Assembly (NCBI RefSeq): GCF_016107325.1
Contig: NZ_RCVT01000008.1
Coordinates: 28,499 to 92,498 of the forward strand
DNA length: 64,000 nt
Source of the DNA: Sphingomonas sp. MA1305
GTDB lineage: Bacteria; Pseudomonadota; Alphaproteobacteria; Sphingomonadales; Sphingomonadaceae
Direction of reading: 5' to 3'
Shown here: piece after piece, positions 24,129 through 33,768 of the stretch
How positions within the stretch are numbered: position 1 is the stretch's first letter
Layout of the letters: each line of letters starts with the position of its first letter
Notes under the pieces: generated by a model
What the model saw: only the letters and a program-made list of their open reading frames with translations
The model's database searches: none
Told to the model about the DNA's origin: nothing
Translations under genes and position numbers: made by a program

Positions 24129-26375
24129 ATGGCTACCGCAGCGAAAATCGGAATCGGCAGCGCGATCAACCGCGTCGATGGGATCGAGAAGGTCACCGGC
24201 ACCGCGCGCTACGCCGCCGAGCATCCGGTGGCGAACTTGCTATACGGCTACATCGTCGAGGCCGCGATCGCCAAAGGGCGGATCGTCAGCATCGATGAGG
24301 AAGTCGCGCGCGCTGTGCCCGGCGTCGTCGAGGTTATCACCCACCTCAACCGGCCGCACGTTGCCTGGACCGACCACAGCTACCAGGACGAGATGAAGAT
24401 TCCTGGCTCGCCGTTCCGTCCGCTTTACGATGACCGCATCCATTTCAGCCAGCAACCGATCGCGCTGGTGCTGGCCGAGACGTTCGAGGCAGCGCGCTAC
24501 GCCGCCAGCGTGGTCGAGGTCGCCTACGAGGCGGAGGCGCACAATACCGACTTCGAGGTTGCGGTCGGCGATAAGTACGTGCCGAAGAAAAAGCGCAGCG
24601 GCTATATGGCGCCGAAAAATCGCGGAGACGCGGCGCAGGCGTTTGCGGACGCCCCGCTGAAGGTGTCCGGCGACTACCGGCTCGCGCCGGAACACCACAA
24701 TCCCATGGAGATGTTCGGCTCCACCGTCGAATGGCACGGCGACGGCAGCATCACCGTGTGGGATAAGACCCAAGGTTCGCAGGGGGTGCATGCCTACCTT
24801 GCCAGCGTGTTCGGCTTTTCGAAAAAGAAGGTACGCGTGCTCAACCCCTATGTCGGCGGCGCCTTCGGCTCCGGACTCCGACCGCAGCATCAGGTGTTTC
24901 TCGCGGTGCTCGCCGCAAAGATGCTTGAACGCTCCGTGCGTGTGACGATGACACGCCAGCAGATGTTCAGCCACGCCTACCGCCCGCAGGCGGTTCAAAG
25001 TATTGCCTTGGGCGCGGAGACGACCGGTAAGCTCACCGCGATCCGCAACGAGGCGACCACCTCCACCTCGCGCTACGAAGATAATATGGAGAACGTGGTC
25101 ACCTGGGGGCTGATGAACTACGACTGCCCGAACGCCGACGCTGAATACACCGTCGCTCAGATCGACACACCGACATCAGCAGACATGCGCGCGCCGGGGG
25201 CGGCGACCGGCATGACGCTGTTCGAGATCGCGATTGACGAGATGGCCTATGTCGCCAAGGTCGATCCGCTTGAATTCCGGCTCGTCAATTACTCGCCCAT
25301 CGATGCGATGAATGGCACGCCGTACACCAGCAAGGCGCTACGAGAGGCGTTTCGCGAAGGGGCCGAGGCGTTCGGATGGAGCGAGCGCTCGGCTGAGCCG
25401 CGCTCGATGCGCGATGGCAAGGAGCTGGTCGGCTGGGGTTGCGCGACCGGCATGTGGGACGCGCAATTCTCCAAGACGTCTGCGAGCGCGAAGCTCACGG
25501 CCAACGGCCATCTGGAAGTAGCATGCGCGACGTCGGACATCGGCACCGGCAGCTACACGGTGATGACCTTGGTCGCCGCAGAGACGCTCGGCCTGCCGCC
25601 CGAGCAGATCACCGCCAAGCTGGGCGACTCAGACCTGCCGACCGCCCCGGTCGAAGGTGGATCGTGGGGGGCGGCATCGACCGGTGCGGCGGTACAGCTC
25701 GCTTGCCAAGCGCTCGGCAAGAAGCTTTTGAAGGCGGCCGGCAAGATCGCCGGTGAACCGCTGAGCGGAGCGAAGATAGACGACGTGCTGTTCGAGGACG
25801 GCTGTCTGGTGCTCAAGGACACACCGACGGTCCGGGTGCCGTTCGGAGATGCGATGCGTGCCGCTGACCTGACGGCGATCGAAGAGGAAGCCACCGCTGC
25901 GCCCGGGTTCGGCGACATGTGGAAGGGTCTGCACAAATCCAAGAACACCCACAGCGCGATCTTCGCGGAGGTGAAGGTGGACGAGGAATTGGGCGTGGTG
26001 CGGGTCACACGCATTGTCGATGCGGTGGCCGCCGGCCGCATCATCAACCCGAAGACGGCGCGCAGCCAGATCCTCGGCGGCGTGGTGATGGGCATCGGCA
26101 TGGCACTTCACGAGGAGACCTTCCCCGATCACCGGCTGGGGCGCTGGATGAACCACAACTTCGGCGAATACCATGTGCCCGTGCACGCCGACATTCACGA
26201 TATCCAGGTGATCTTCGTCGATGAACCCGATCCCGAAGTGACCCCGCTCGGGGTCAAGGGCCTTGGCGAGATCGGCATCGTCGGCACCGCTGCCGCGATT
26301 GCTAACGCGATCTATCACGCGACCGGTAAGCGGGTGCGGTCCCTGCCGATCACGATCGACAAGATTCTGGACTGA
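24129..26375 (+). CDS. paoC: Aldehyde oxidoreductase molybdenum-binding subunit (PaoC-like), 748 aa
   Basis: Large catalytic subunit: an a/b hammerhead domain (GIEKVTGTARYAAEHPVANL), a MoCD-binding core with YVGGAFGSGLRPQHQVFLAV and MRAPGAATGM, and the catalytic glutamate in GVKGLGEIGIVGTAAAIANA near the C-terminus. Related enzymes oxidise aromatic or aliphatic aldehydes to acids. The length is typical of PaoC (about 730). It is the last gene of the run that starts at 20373. Maturation would need a molybdenum cytosine dinucleotide insertion factor (PaoD/XdhC), not seen in the window. Confidence 0.9.
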   Translation: MATAAKIGIGSAINRVDGIEKVTGTARYAAEHPVANLLYGYIVEAAIAKGRIVSIDEEVARAVPGVVEVITHLNRPHVAWTDHSYQDEMKIPGSPFRPLYDDRIHFSQQPIALVLAETFEAARYAASVVEVAYEAEAHNTDFEVAVGDKYVPKKKRSGYMAPKNRGDAAQAFADAPLKVSGDYRLAPEHHNPMEMFGSTVEWHGDGSITVWDKTQGSQGVHAYLASVFGFSKKKVRVLNPYVGGAFGSGLRPQHQVFLAVLAAKMLERSVRVTMTRQQMFSHAYRPQAVQSIALGAETTGKLTAIRNEATTSTSRYEDNMENVVTWGLMNYDCPNADAEYTVAQIDTPTSADMRAPGAATGMTLFEIAIDEMAYVAKVDPLEFRLVNYSPIDAMNGTPYTSKALREAFREGAEAFGWSERSAEPRSMRDGKELVGWGCATGMWDAQFSKTSASAKLTANGHLEVACATSDIGTGSYTVMTLVAAETLGLPPEQITAKLGDSDLPTAPVEGGSWGAASTGAAVQLACQALGKKLLKAAGKIAGEPLSGAKIDDVLFEDGCLVLKDTPTVRVPFGDAMRAADLTAIEEEATAAPGFGDMWKGLHKSKNTHSAIFAEVKVDEELGVVRVTRIVDAVAAGRIINPKTARSQILGGVVMGIGMALHEETFPDHRLGRWMNHNFGEYHVPVHADIHDIQVIFVDEPDPEVTPLGVKGLGEIGIVGTAAAIANAIYHATGKRVRSLPITIDKILD

Positions 26376-26418
26376 TTAGCCGATGTGAGCATCCGCCGTG
26401 CCGGGTCTATAGCCGGTC

Positions 26419-27066
26419 TCAGCCATTCTCCGGTTCTTGGCCTGGCTTGTAGCTGGGCTTTGCTGGCGGAACGATGTAGGTCAAGGTCAGGATCCCCGCG
26501 GCGATCAGTCCAACACGCCAATCCCAGAATGCCAAGCCGAATGCCGCCCAATAGGCAGCGGCGGTTAGGCCATATTTGATGGTAAGGCGGCGAAGATAAG
26601 CGTCGGTCAGCCTTCGATCGGGAAGACCTCTGGCGGTGGCGTACACCCACCTTAGAAACCACCAGGTCGCCGGTGTCGCTGCTACGCCCAGATACCATAA
26701 AGTGGCGGTGGCGCTCTCCGCATCTCCGCCGAGGTGTTCGACCAACGGGCGGGCGGGAAATGGAGTGATGCTGACGGCAGCCAGAAAGCCGATGCTCAGC
26801 AGGTTGTAGCCGTGATCGGTCTTCTCCAGCAGCTTGCCGCTGAAATGGCTGTGCGCCCAGTAGAGGCCGATGAGGATCACGCTGAGGACGTAGGTGCCGT
26901 ACTCCGGCGCCAGCTTCAGATACGCCGCTGCGAGATCGCCCTCTTCAGGCTTCGGTGCATGCAGCTCCACCGCAGGAAGGGTGATCGCGATCGCAAGCAC
27001 CGCGTCCATGAACGCCTCGAGGCGATCCGATTCGCGTTCGGTTGCTTTGAGAGAGGATGTCACCAT
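26419..27066 (-). CDS. TMEM175-family potassium channel-like membrane protein, 215 aa
   Basis: DUF1211/TMEM175 protein with six predicted helices. The first helix carries the signature RLEAFMDAVLAIAITLPAVE, close to the selectivity-filter pattern FSDxVxAIxxT. Bacterial TMEM175 proteins form weakly selective K+ channels. It lies convergent with paoC and 6 bp downstream of the aldo/keto reductase, so it may share that transcript. Confidence 0.8.
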   Translation of the reverse strand: MVTSSLKATERESDRLEAFMDAVLAIAITLPAVELHAPKPEEGDLAAAYLKLAPEYGTYVLSVILIGLYWAHSHFSGKLLEKTDHGYNLLSIGFLAAVSITPFPARPLVEHLGGDAESATATLWYLGVAATPATWWFLRWVYATARGLPDRRLTDAYLRRLTIKYGLTAAAYWAAFGLAFWDWRVGLIAAGILTLTYIVPPAKPSYKPGQEPENG

Positions 27067-27072
27067 CTGACG

Positions 27073-27903
27073 CTACAGCATTTCGAGCGGGCGACGGCCC
27101 GCTGGCCGGGGAAATGCCGCATCGAGTGCCGCAAGGTCGGCGTCGGAGAGGACGATATCTGCGGCAGCGCGGTTCTCCCGCACATGTGCAATCGAACTCG
27201 CTTTCGGGATGGCGATAAGTCCACCGTGGCGCAACGTCCAGGCAAGTGCGACCTGCGCAGGGGTTCCGCCAACCTGGGCCGCTACTTTGTCGAGGGCGGG
27301 ATGGCTTGTGAGGCGTCCCTGCTCGACGGGACTATACGCCATCACTGGCACTTTGTGCTGTGCGAGCCACGGCAACAGGTCCAACTCAGGGCCTCGACGG
27401 ACGAGATTGTAGAGGATCTGATCGGTCACGCAGCCATCCCCGCCGGCAGCGACAAGCTCGTCCATATCGTCGGTATCGAGGTTGCTGACACCCCAATGCC
27501 TAATTTTCCCCGCTGATTTTAGCGCCTCCATTGCCTCTATCGTCTCAGCGAGCGGCACTGATCCCCGCCAGTGGAGCAGGTAGAGGTCGAGCCGATCGGT
27601 GCCGAGCCGCTTCAGGCTCGCCTCGCACGCACCGGCAAGGCGGGAGCGCGATGCGTTCTGTGGATACGCCTTGCTGACGAGGAATAGTTCGTCACGACGG
27701 TCGCCGAGCGCTTCGCAGATCAGCGTTTCCGCCGCACCATCGCCATACATTTCAGCGGTATCGACGAGCGTCATGCCCAACTCGACACCGGCGCGTAGCG
27801 CAGCGATCTCATCGGATCGCCGCTCGGCACGTTCGCCCATCTTCCAGGTGCCTTGACCCATTGAAGGAACCACTTCCCCGCCGGGCAATGTCACGTGTTT
27901 CAT
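27073..27903 (-). CDS. Aldo/keto reductase, 276 aa
   Basis: NADPH-dependent TIM-barrel reductase. The catalytic tetrad is visible as D and Y in TLVDTAEMYGDGAAETL, K in FLVSKAYPQ and H in LYLLHWRG. The C-terminal cofactor block is GLIAIPKASSIAHVRENRAA. It resembles the YeaE/AKR11-12 group acting on methylglyoxal and other aldehydes. AGGA precedes the ATG. It is followed closely by the TMEM175 gene and preceded by a TetR gene on the same strand, 75 bp away. Confidence 0.85.
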   Translation of the reverse strand: MKHVTLPGGEVVPSMGQGTWKMGERAERRSDEIAALRAGVELGMTLVDTAEMYGDGAAETLICEALGDRRDELFLVSKAYPQNASRSRLAGACEASLKRLGTDRLDLYLLHWRGSVPLAETIEAMEALKSAGKIRHWGVSNLDTDDMDELVAAGGDGCVTDQILYNLVRRGPELDLLPWLAQHKVPVMAYSPVEQGRLTSHPALDKVAAQVGGTPAQVALAWTLRHGGLIAIPKASSIAHVRENRAAADIVLSDADLAALDAAFPRPAGRRPLEML

Positions 27904-27978
27904 GTGCTTTCGTCCTATGAGATGAGTTCGACTGTTCGGTCGCGGGATGCGGATTGGCAGATGACCACCATGTAACGA

Positions 27979-28599
27979 TCATATCGCGGCCGGCCATCGA
28001 GCGAGTGCCATTTTGGCGATGGAGAGCAGTTCGTTGATCGTAGCGCCGTCGCGCGCCTGAACGGACATGCCTTCCATGACCGTATTGATGAATTTGCCTA
28101 GCACAGCCGGATCGGTGTTGGCCGCAAGCTCGCCCTGCGCGGCGCCGCGTTGCAGACGCTCGATCAGGAGGGCCTCCGCCGCGATGCGCTTGTCGCGCAG
28201 CAGGCATTCGATGGCGGCGGACGCCGGCGAAACGGCTGCCGCTGCCGAATACATGAAGCAGCCGGCCGGCGTTCCAGGTTCCGAGAATGATGACGCCGCT
28301 CGTTCCAGCAGGTCTTTGACGGCCTCGTAGGTGGACAACGCCGGATCGTTGATGGGTGCATAGAGGTGGACGCTGAACGTCGCGGCGTAGCGCTCGATCA
28401 CCGCCGCAAACAGCCCCGCCTTGTTGTCAAACGCTGCATAGAGACTGGCGGCGGCGACGCCAGTCTCCGCCACCAGATCGGCCATCGATGTCGCCTCGTA
28501 GCCGCGCTGCCAGAACAGCCGCACCGCCTTGTCGAGCGCAGCGTCAGTGTCGAACACACGAGGGCGACCTGCGCGGCGACGGGCTTTCGTCTCTGTCAT
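27979..28599 (-). CDS. TetR-family repressor, 206 aa
   Basis: N-terminal TetR helix-turn-helix (RPRVFDTDAALDKAVRLFWQ, then YEATSMADLVAETGVAAASL) and a ligand-binding domain of the AcrR/YxaF type with AGCFMYSAAAAV. A cysteine in the ligand domain (FSEPGTPAGCFM) could sense electrophiles. It diverges from a quinone oxidoreductase gene across a 96-bp gap with two direct repeats that are likely operators, so it probably represses that gene and its own. Confidence 0.85.
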   Translation of the reverse strand: MTETKARRRAGRPRVFDTDAALDKAVRLFWQRGYEATSMADLVAETGVAAASLYAAFDNKAGLFAAVIERYAATFSVHLYAPINDPALSTYEAVKDLLERAASSFSEPGTPAGCFMYSAAAAVSPASAAIECLLRDKRIAAEALLIERLQRGAAQGELAANTDPAVLGKFINTVMEGMSVQARDGATINELLSIAKMALARWPAAI

Positions 28600-28616
28600 C
28601 TCTGGTGCACGATATG

Positions 28617-28682
28617 GAACGATCGATAAATAATATCTTGAAACTGGTGGTCCGCTCCCTTACAGAACGATCATTCAATAAT
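28617..28682. promoter_or_regulatory. Paired direct repeats, candidate TetR operators
   Basis: GAACGATC-N4-AATAAT occurs at 28617-28634 and again at 28665-28682, the second just before the ribosome site of the oxidoreductase. The pair fills most of the divergent tetR promoter region. Confidence 0.55.
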
Positions 28683-28695
28683 CAAGGATTTACCA

Positions 28696-29685
28696 ATGAG
28701 CCGCATCGTCCGTATCCACGAATATGGCGACGCCAGCGTCCTCAGGATTGAAGATGTGGCAGTCCCCGCGCCCGCGGCCGACGAAGTGCAGATCGCGGTG
28801 AAGGCAATAGGCATAAACCGCGCCGAGGTGATGTTCCGCAACCATGCCTACCTTCAGGAAGCCGAGTTCCCGAGCCGCCTTGGCTATGAGGCTGCCGGCA
28901 CTGTCGTTACGGTCGGCGCAGACGTGACCGGGTTTGCGGAAGGCGAAGCCGTCAGCGTCATCCCCCCGCTCGATATCGCGCGCTGGGGCACTTATGGCGA
29001 GGTCGCCAACGTACCCGCCCGCCTCGTCGTCAAGCATCCGGCGGCGCTGTCGTTCGAGGAAGCGGCGGCCGTGTGGATGCAGTATGTCACCGCCTGGGGT
29101 GCGCTGGTGGAGCAGGCGAAACTCGGCGAGGGCGATTTCGTCATCGTCACTGCTGCCTCCAGCAGCGTCGGCCTTGCTGCCTTCCAGATTGGGCGGATGG
29201 TCGGCGCGACGGTAATCGCGACGACGCGTACCGGCGCCAAGCGCCAGGCCCTGATCGATGCCGGTGCACATCATGTCGTCGCAACCGGGGAAGAGGATCT
29301 GGTAGCGAGGGTGATGGAGATAACCGATGGTCAGGGTGCGCGCGTGGTGCTCGATCCGGTCGGAGGCCCGTCGTTCGAGCCGCTGACCGAGAGCATGGCA
29401 CGCGGCGGCATCCTGCTCGAATATGGCGCGCTCAGCGGCGAACCGACGCCGTTCCCGTTGTTCTCCGTGCTGGGCAAGAGCCTCACGCTCAAGGGGTATC
29501 TCTACAGCGAGATCGTCTCGGACGATGCCGCCCTCGATCGCGCCAAGGCGTTCATCGTGGCGGGTCTGGAATCGGGCGCGCTCAAGCCGCGGATCGCGCG
29601 CACTTTCCCGCTCGACGCCATCCAGGACGCTCACCGCTTCCTCGAATCGAACGACCAGATCGGCAAGGTCGTCGTTACGGTTTGA
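28696..29685 (+). CDS. Zinc-independent quinone oxidoreductase-like MDR protein, 329 aa
   Basis: Medium-chain dehydrogenase/reductase without the zinc cysteines (INRAEVMFRNHAYLQEAEFP replaces the usual CGSD motif). The NADPH motif is VTAASSSVGLAAFQIGRMVG. Relatives reduce quinones or enones with NADPH. AAGGA lies 8 bases before the ATG. It is controlled, by inference, by the divergent TetR gene and is followed after 100 bp by the glutathione-dependent formaldehyde dehydrogenase. Confidence 0.85.
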   Translation: MSRIVRIHEYGDASVLRIEDVAVPAPAADEVQIAVKAIGINRAEVMFRNHAYLQEAEFPSRLGYEAAGTVVTVGADVTGFAEGEAVSVIPPLDIARWGTYGEVANVPARLVVKHPAALSFEEAAAVWMQYVTAWGALVEQAKLGEGDFVIVTAASSSVGLAAFQIGRMVGATVIATTRTGAKRQALIDAGAHHVVATGEEDLVARVMEITDGQGARVVLDPVGGPSFEPLTESMARGGILLEYGALSGEPTPFPLFSVLGKSLTLKGYLYSEIVSDDAALDRAKAFIVAGLESGALKPRIARTFPLDAIQDAHRFLESNDQIGKVVVTV

Positions 29686-29784
29686 CCGGCATACCGGGGA
29701 GTGAGCGATCGCTCCCCCACGAATTTGCGCTGACGCAACGGCCTCGCACCAGCAATCGGTTTAACTCAACGAGGGTATCCCAAC

Positions 29785-30894
29785 ATGAAATCTCGCGCCG
29801 CTGTAGCCTTCGAGGCGGGCAAGCCACTCGAAATCGTCGAGATCGATGTCGCCCCACCCCGGAAAGGCGAAGTCCTTATACGGGTGACGCACACCGGGGT
29901 GTGCCACACCGACGCGTACACGCTAGCGGGGAGTGATCCGGAGGGTGTTTTCCCGGTGGTTCTGGGCCACGAGGGCGCGGGCATAGTTGTCGAGGTCGGT
30001 GAAGGCGTCACCAGCGTCGGGCCGGGCGATCACGTGATTCCGCTCTACACCGCCGAGTGCGGCAAGTGCGACTTCTGCCTGTCGGGCAAGACCAACCTGT
30101 GCGTCGCTATCCGCGAAACGCAGGGCAAGGGCTTGATGCCCGATGGGACCACCCGCTTTTCGTACAATGGTCAGCCCCTCTATCATTACATGGGCTGTTC
30201 AACCTTCAGCGAATATACTGTCGTCGCCGAAGTCTCGCTCGCCAAGATCAATCCCCAGGCAAACCCCGAACATGTCTGCCTGCTCGGCTGCGGCGTCACG
30301 ACCGGCATCGGCGCAGTCCACAATACCGCCAAGGTCCAGCCCGGAGACTCGGTCGCCGTTTTCGGCCTCGGCGGCATCGGCCTCGCGGCGATTCAGGGTG
30401 CACGCCAGGCGAAGGCGGGTCGCATCATCGCCATCGACACCAATCCGTCCAAGTTCGAGCTGGCACGCCAGTTCGGTGCGACCGAGTGCATCAACCCCAA
30501 GGACCATGACAAGCCCATCCAGCAAGTGCTGATCGAGATGACGGGCTGGGGCATCGATCATACCTTCGAGTGCATCGGCAACGTCCACGTCATGCGCGCC
30601 GCGCTTGAATCAGCGCACCGTGGCTGGGGTCAGTCGATCGTGATTGGCGTTGCCGGCGCGGGCGAGGAAATCTCCACCCGCCCATTCCAGCTCGTCACGG
30701 GCCGCGTATGGAAGGGGTCCGCTTTCGGTGGCGTCAAGGGACGGACACAGCTCCCGGGCATGGTCGAGGACGCGATGAGAGGCGATATCGATCTGGCCCC
30801 GTTCGTAACCCACACGATGGGTCTGGAGGAGATCAACGAGGCCTTCGAACTGATGCACGAAGGCAAGTCGATCCGCTCGGTCATTCACTACTGA
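29785..30894 (+). CDS. frmA: S-(hydroxymethyl)glutathione dehydrogenase, 369 aa
   Basis: Class III alcohol dehydrogenase. The catalytic zinc site is CHTDAYTLAGSDPEGVFP with GHEGAG. The structural zinc loop is CGKCDFCLSGKTNLC. The glutathione-adduct family signatures TRFSYNGQPLYHYMGCSTFS and the NAD motif FGLGGIGLAAIQGAR are present. It oxidises S-hydroxymethylglutathione formed from formaldehyde and can reduce S-nitrosoglutathione. Length and ends are typical. No S-formylglutathione hydrolase follows, so the second step must be encoded elsewhere. A large hairpin closes the unit. Confidence 0.92.
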   Translation: MKSRAAVAFEAGKPLEIVEIDVAPPRKGEVLIRVTHTGVCHTDAYTLAGSDPEGVFPVVLGHEGAGIVVEVGEGVTSVGPGDHVIPLYTAECGKCDFCLSGKTNLCVAIRETQGKGLMPDGTTRFSYNGQPLYHYMGCSTFSEYTVVAEVSLAKINPQANPEHVCLLGCGVTTGIGAVHNTAKVQPGDSVAVFGLGGIGLAAIQGARQAKAGRIIAIDTNPSKFELARQFGATECINPKDHDKPIQQVLIEMTGWGIDHTFECIGNVHVMRAALESAHRGWGQSIVIGVAGAGEEISTRPFQLVTGRVWKGSAFGGVKGRTQLPGMVEDAMRGDIDLAPFVTHTMGLEEINEAFELMHEGKSIRSVIHY

Positions 30895-30940
30895 CCCGCC
30901 GATCCGAAGCGGCGCGAGGCGCCCGGATCGACAATTCGGC

Positions 30941-30973
30941 CGTCATCATGGCCCGAACCCGGCCATGATGACG
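30941..30973. terminator. Strong hairpin after frmA
   Basis: Perfect 13-bp stem CGTCATCATGGCC/GGCCATGATGACG with a 7-base loop, 46 bp after the stop. There is no T-run, but its position suggests a terminator. Confidence 0.5.
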
Positions 30974-31131
30974 CGCGCTCTGGCAAATGGGCAACGCGTC
31001 GCGATGCGGTAACAACCGTTGGATGTATTGCGTCGGAAATGTATTCATCTGTTACCCGATTGTGATGAACCACGGGCCGCACGGGCGTATTGGGCAGGAA
31101 GACTGAATTGAAGAGCAAGGACATTCACGCG

Positions 31132-33768
31132 ATGACGCCGGCCACCGATCATGGTCATACGGGGCCGCCCGCTTGCGTGCAGGTTCGCGGCGCGCGCCAG
31201 AATAACCTCAAAAATATTGACGTCGATGTACCGCGCGACGCCTTCGTGGTGTTCACCGGAATATCGGGCTCGGGCAAATCATCGCTCGCGTTCGGCACCC
31301 TTTATGCCGAAGCCCAGCGGCGTTACCTGGAATCGGTTGCGCCCTATGCCCGTCGGCTGATCGACCAGGCCGGCGTGCCGGAGGTCGACGCGATCGACGG
31401 ATTGCCGCCTGCGGTCGCGCTGCAGCAGCAGCGCGGTTCGGCCAACGCGCGATCCTCGGTCGGCAGCGTGACGACGCTCTCCAGCCTGGTGCGGATGCTC
31501 TATTCGCGCGTCGGCGAATATCCGCACCATCAACCCATGCTCTATGCGGAGGATTTCTCCCCCAACACGGTCGCGGGGGCCTGCCCGACCTGCCACGGCA
31601 TCGGCCGCGTATATGACGCGACAGAAGAGACGATGGTTCCTGACGGCAGCCTCACCATTCGCGACCGGGCGATCGCCGCCTGGCCAACCGCGTGGCATGG
31701 GCAGAACCTGCGCGATATCCTCGTTTCGCTCGGCTATGACGTCGATACGCCGTGGCGCGACCTGCCGAAAAAGGATCGCGACTGGATCCTCTTCACTGAA
31801 GAGGCGCCGACGGTGCCGGTCTATGCGGGCCTGACGCCCGAACAGACCCGGACGGCGCTCAAGCGCCGCATGGAGCCAAGCTACCAGGGCACCTTCACCG
31901 GCGCGCGCCGCTATGTGCTGGAAACCTTCGCCAACACCAAAAGTGCGCTTATGAAGAAGCGCGTCTCGCAATATATCATCGGCCGCGATTGCCCGACCTG
32001 CGACGGCAAGCGCCTGAAGCGCGAAGCCCTGTCGGTCAAATTTGCGGGCCTCGACATTGCCGAGTTCGGCGACCTGTCGGTGCTCAACCTGAAGGACTTG
32101 CTGATGCCCGTCGCGCATGGCGCGTATGGGGCGGTCTCCGCCCCCTCAAAGGGCCATGTTCTGGAAAAAGCGGCTCGCGATGCAGCGGTCGAACAACGGG
32201 TTGCGGCGGGCGGCTCTGCGCACAAGAGCGCGCCCGACGTACGCCGCACGCCCAATCTCTCCGACGAGAAGCGGATCGCCGCCCAACGCCTTGCCTGCGA
32301 ATTGATCGAGCGGCTAGAGCCGCTGATCGATCTTGGCCTTGGCTACATTTCGCTCGACCGCAGCACGCCGACGCTCTCCTCCGGAGAGCTGCAGCGCTTG
32401 CGGCTTGCCACGCAATTGTCGTCACAGCTTTTCGGCGTGGTCTATGTGCTTGACGAGCCTTCGGCAGGGTTGCACCCGGCAGATGGCGAAGCCTTGATCA
32501 CTATCCTCGAGCGTCTCAAGGCGGCGGGCAACTCCCTGTTCGTCGTCGAACATGATCTCGACGTGATCCGCCGCGCGGAATGGCTCGTCGATGTCGGGCC
32601 AGGAGCCGGGGAAAAGGGGGGTGAAGTCCTCTACAGCGGGCCGATAGAGGGGCTTGCCGACGTCGAGACTTCGATCACCCGCCGCTACCTGTTCGCAGAG
32701 CCGCTCCGCAGTGAGCGCACACCGCGCGATCCCAAGGCATGGCTACGCCTGGAAGGGATCAGGCGGAACAATCTCCATGGTCTCGACGTCGAGTTTCCCA
32801 TCGGCTGCTTCACCGCTGTCACCGGCGTTTCGGGATCGGGCAAATCCAGTCTTGTCAGTCAGGCGCTGCCCGAGCTCGTTACGGAACACCTCGGCGGCTC
32901 CCCCGTGGCCGAGGAGGAGGATATCGATCCGCTGCTCGATGTTGCGCAGAACGACACTGAAGGACGCATTGTCGCAGGCATGGAGCATGTTCGCAGGCTG
33001 GTGCGGGTCGATCAGAAACCGATCGGCCGCACGCCGCGCTCGAACCTATCCACCTACAGCGGCATGTTCGACCAGGTGCGACGGATCTTCGCTGATACGC
33101 CGCTCGCCCGCCGGCGGCACTACAGCCCGGGAAGGTTCTCGTTCAACGTCGCGCAAGGCCGCTGCCCTGTGTGCGAGGGCGAGGGATACGTCATGGTGGA
33201 GCTGCTGTTCCTGCCGAGCGTTTTTGCCCCGTGCTCGACCTGTCATGGCTCTCGCTACAACCCGCAAACGCTCGAAGTCGAATGGAACGGGCGCAATATC
33301 GCCCAGGTGCTCGAACTGACGGTCGACGATGCGTGCGATTTCTTCGCTGGCGAGGCATCTGTGATGCGCTCTCTCGACGTGTTGCGGGAGATCGGTCTTG
33401 GCTATCTGCGGCTCGGTCAGCCGGCGACCGAGCTGTCTGGCGGGGAGGCGCAGCGCATCAAGCTGGCGACCGAACTGCAACGCGCTCAACGCGGCAACAC
33501 GATCTACATCCTCGACGAGCCAACTTCGGGGCTTCACCCCTCCGATGGCGACCGGCTGATGCAACACCTGCAGGGCCTCGTAGACGCCGGCAATACCGTC
33601 GTAGTCGTCGAACATGACATGCGCGCCATCACACAGGCGGACTGGATCATCGACTTGGGACCGGGGGCCGGGGAAGATGGAGGCCGTATCGTTGCCAGCG
33701 GCGTCCCTGGCGTCGTTGCGGAAGCGGAAGGCAGTCTCACCGCCCGCTATCTCAAGGCGGCGCTGTAG
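31132..33768 (+). CDS. UvrA2-type excinuclease subunit A-like ABC ATPase, 878 aa
   Basis: Two ABC ATPase halves: Walker A GISGSGKSSLAFG and GVSGSGKSSLVSQ, with ABC signatures LSSGELQRLRLATQL and LSGGEAQRIKLATEL. Zinc modules are at CPTCHGIGRV, CPTCDGKRLKREAL and CPVCEGEGYVMVELLFLPSV. It is shorter than canonical UvrA (about 940) because the UvrB-binding segment is reduced, as in UvrA2/DrrC proteins linked to resistance against DNA-binding drugs or adducts. The start at 31132 (MTPATDHG) was chosen because it has AAGGA upstream; an in-frame TTG at 31090 would add 14 residues. In this neighbourhood it may help with aldehyde-type adducts (inference). Confidence 0.88.
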   Translation: MTPATDHGHTGPPACVQVRGARQNNLKNIDVDVPRDAFVVFTGISGSGKSSLAFGTLYAEAQRRYLESVAPYARRLIDQAGVPEVDAIDGLPPAVALQQQRGSANARSSVGSVTTLSSLVRMLYSRVGEYPHHQPMLYAEDFSPNTVAGACPTCHGIGRVYDATEETMVPDGSLTIRDRAIAAWPTAWHGQNLRDILVSLGYDVDTPWRDLPKKDRDWILFTEEAPTVPVYAGLTPEQTRTALKRRMEPSYQGTFTGARRYVLETFANTKSALMKKRVSQYIIGRDCPTCDGKRLKREALSVKFAGLDIAEFGDLSVLNLKDLLMPVAHGAYGAVSAPSKGHVLEKAARDAAVEQRVAAGGSAHKSAPDVRRTPNLSDEKRIAAQRLACELIERLEPLIDLGLGYISLDRSTPTLSSGELQRLRLATQLSSQLFGVVYVLDEPSAGLHPADGEALITILERLKAAGNSLFVVEHDLDVIRRAEWLVDVGPGAGEKGGEVLYSGPIEGLADVETSITRRYLFAEPLRSERTPRDPKAWLRLEGIRRNNLHGLDVEFPIGCFTAVTGVSGSGKSSLVSQALPELVTEHLGGSPVAEEEDIDPLLDVAQNDTEGRIVAGMEHVRRLVRVDQKPIGRTPRSNLSTYSGMFDQVRRIFADTPLARRRHYSPGRFSFNVAQGRCPVCEGEGYVMVELLFLPSVFAPCSTCHGSRYNPQTLEVEWNGRNIAQVLELTVDDACDFFAGEASVMRSLDVLREIGLGYLRLGQPATELSGGEAQRIKLATELQRAQRGNTIYILDEPTSGLHPSDGDRLMQHLQGLVDAGNTVVVVEHDMRAITQADWIIDLGPGAGEDGGRIVASGVPGVVAEAEGSLTARYLKAAL

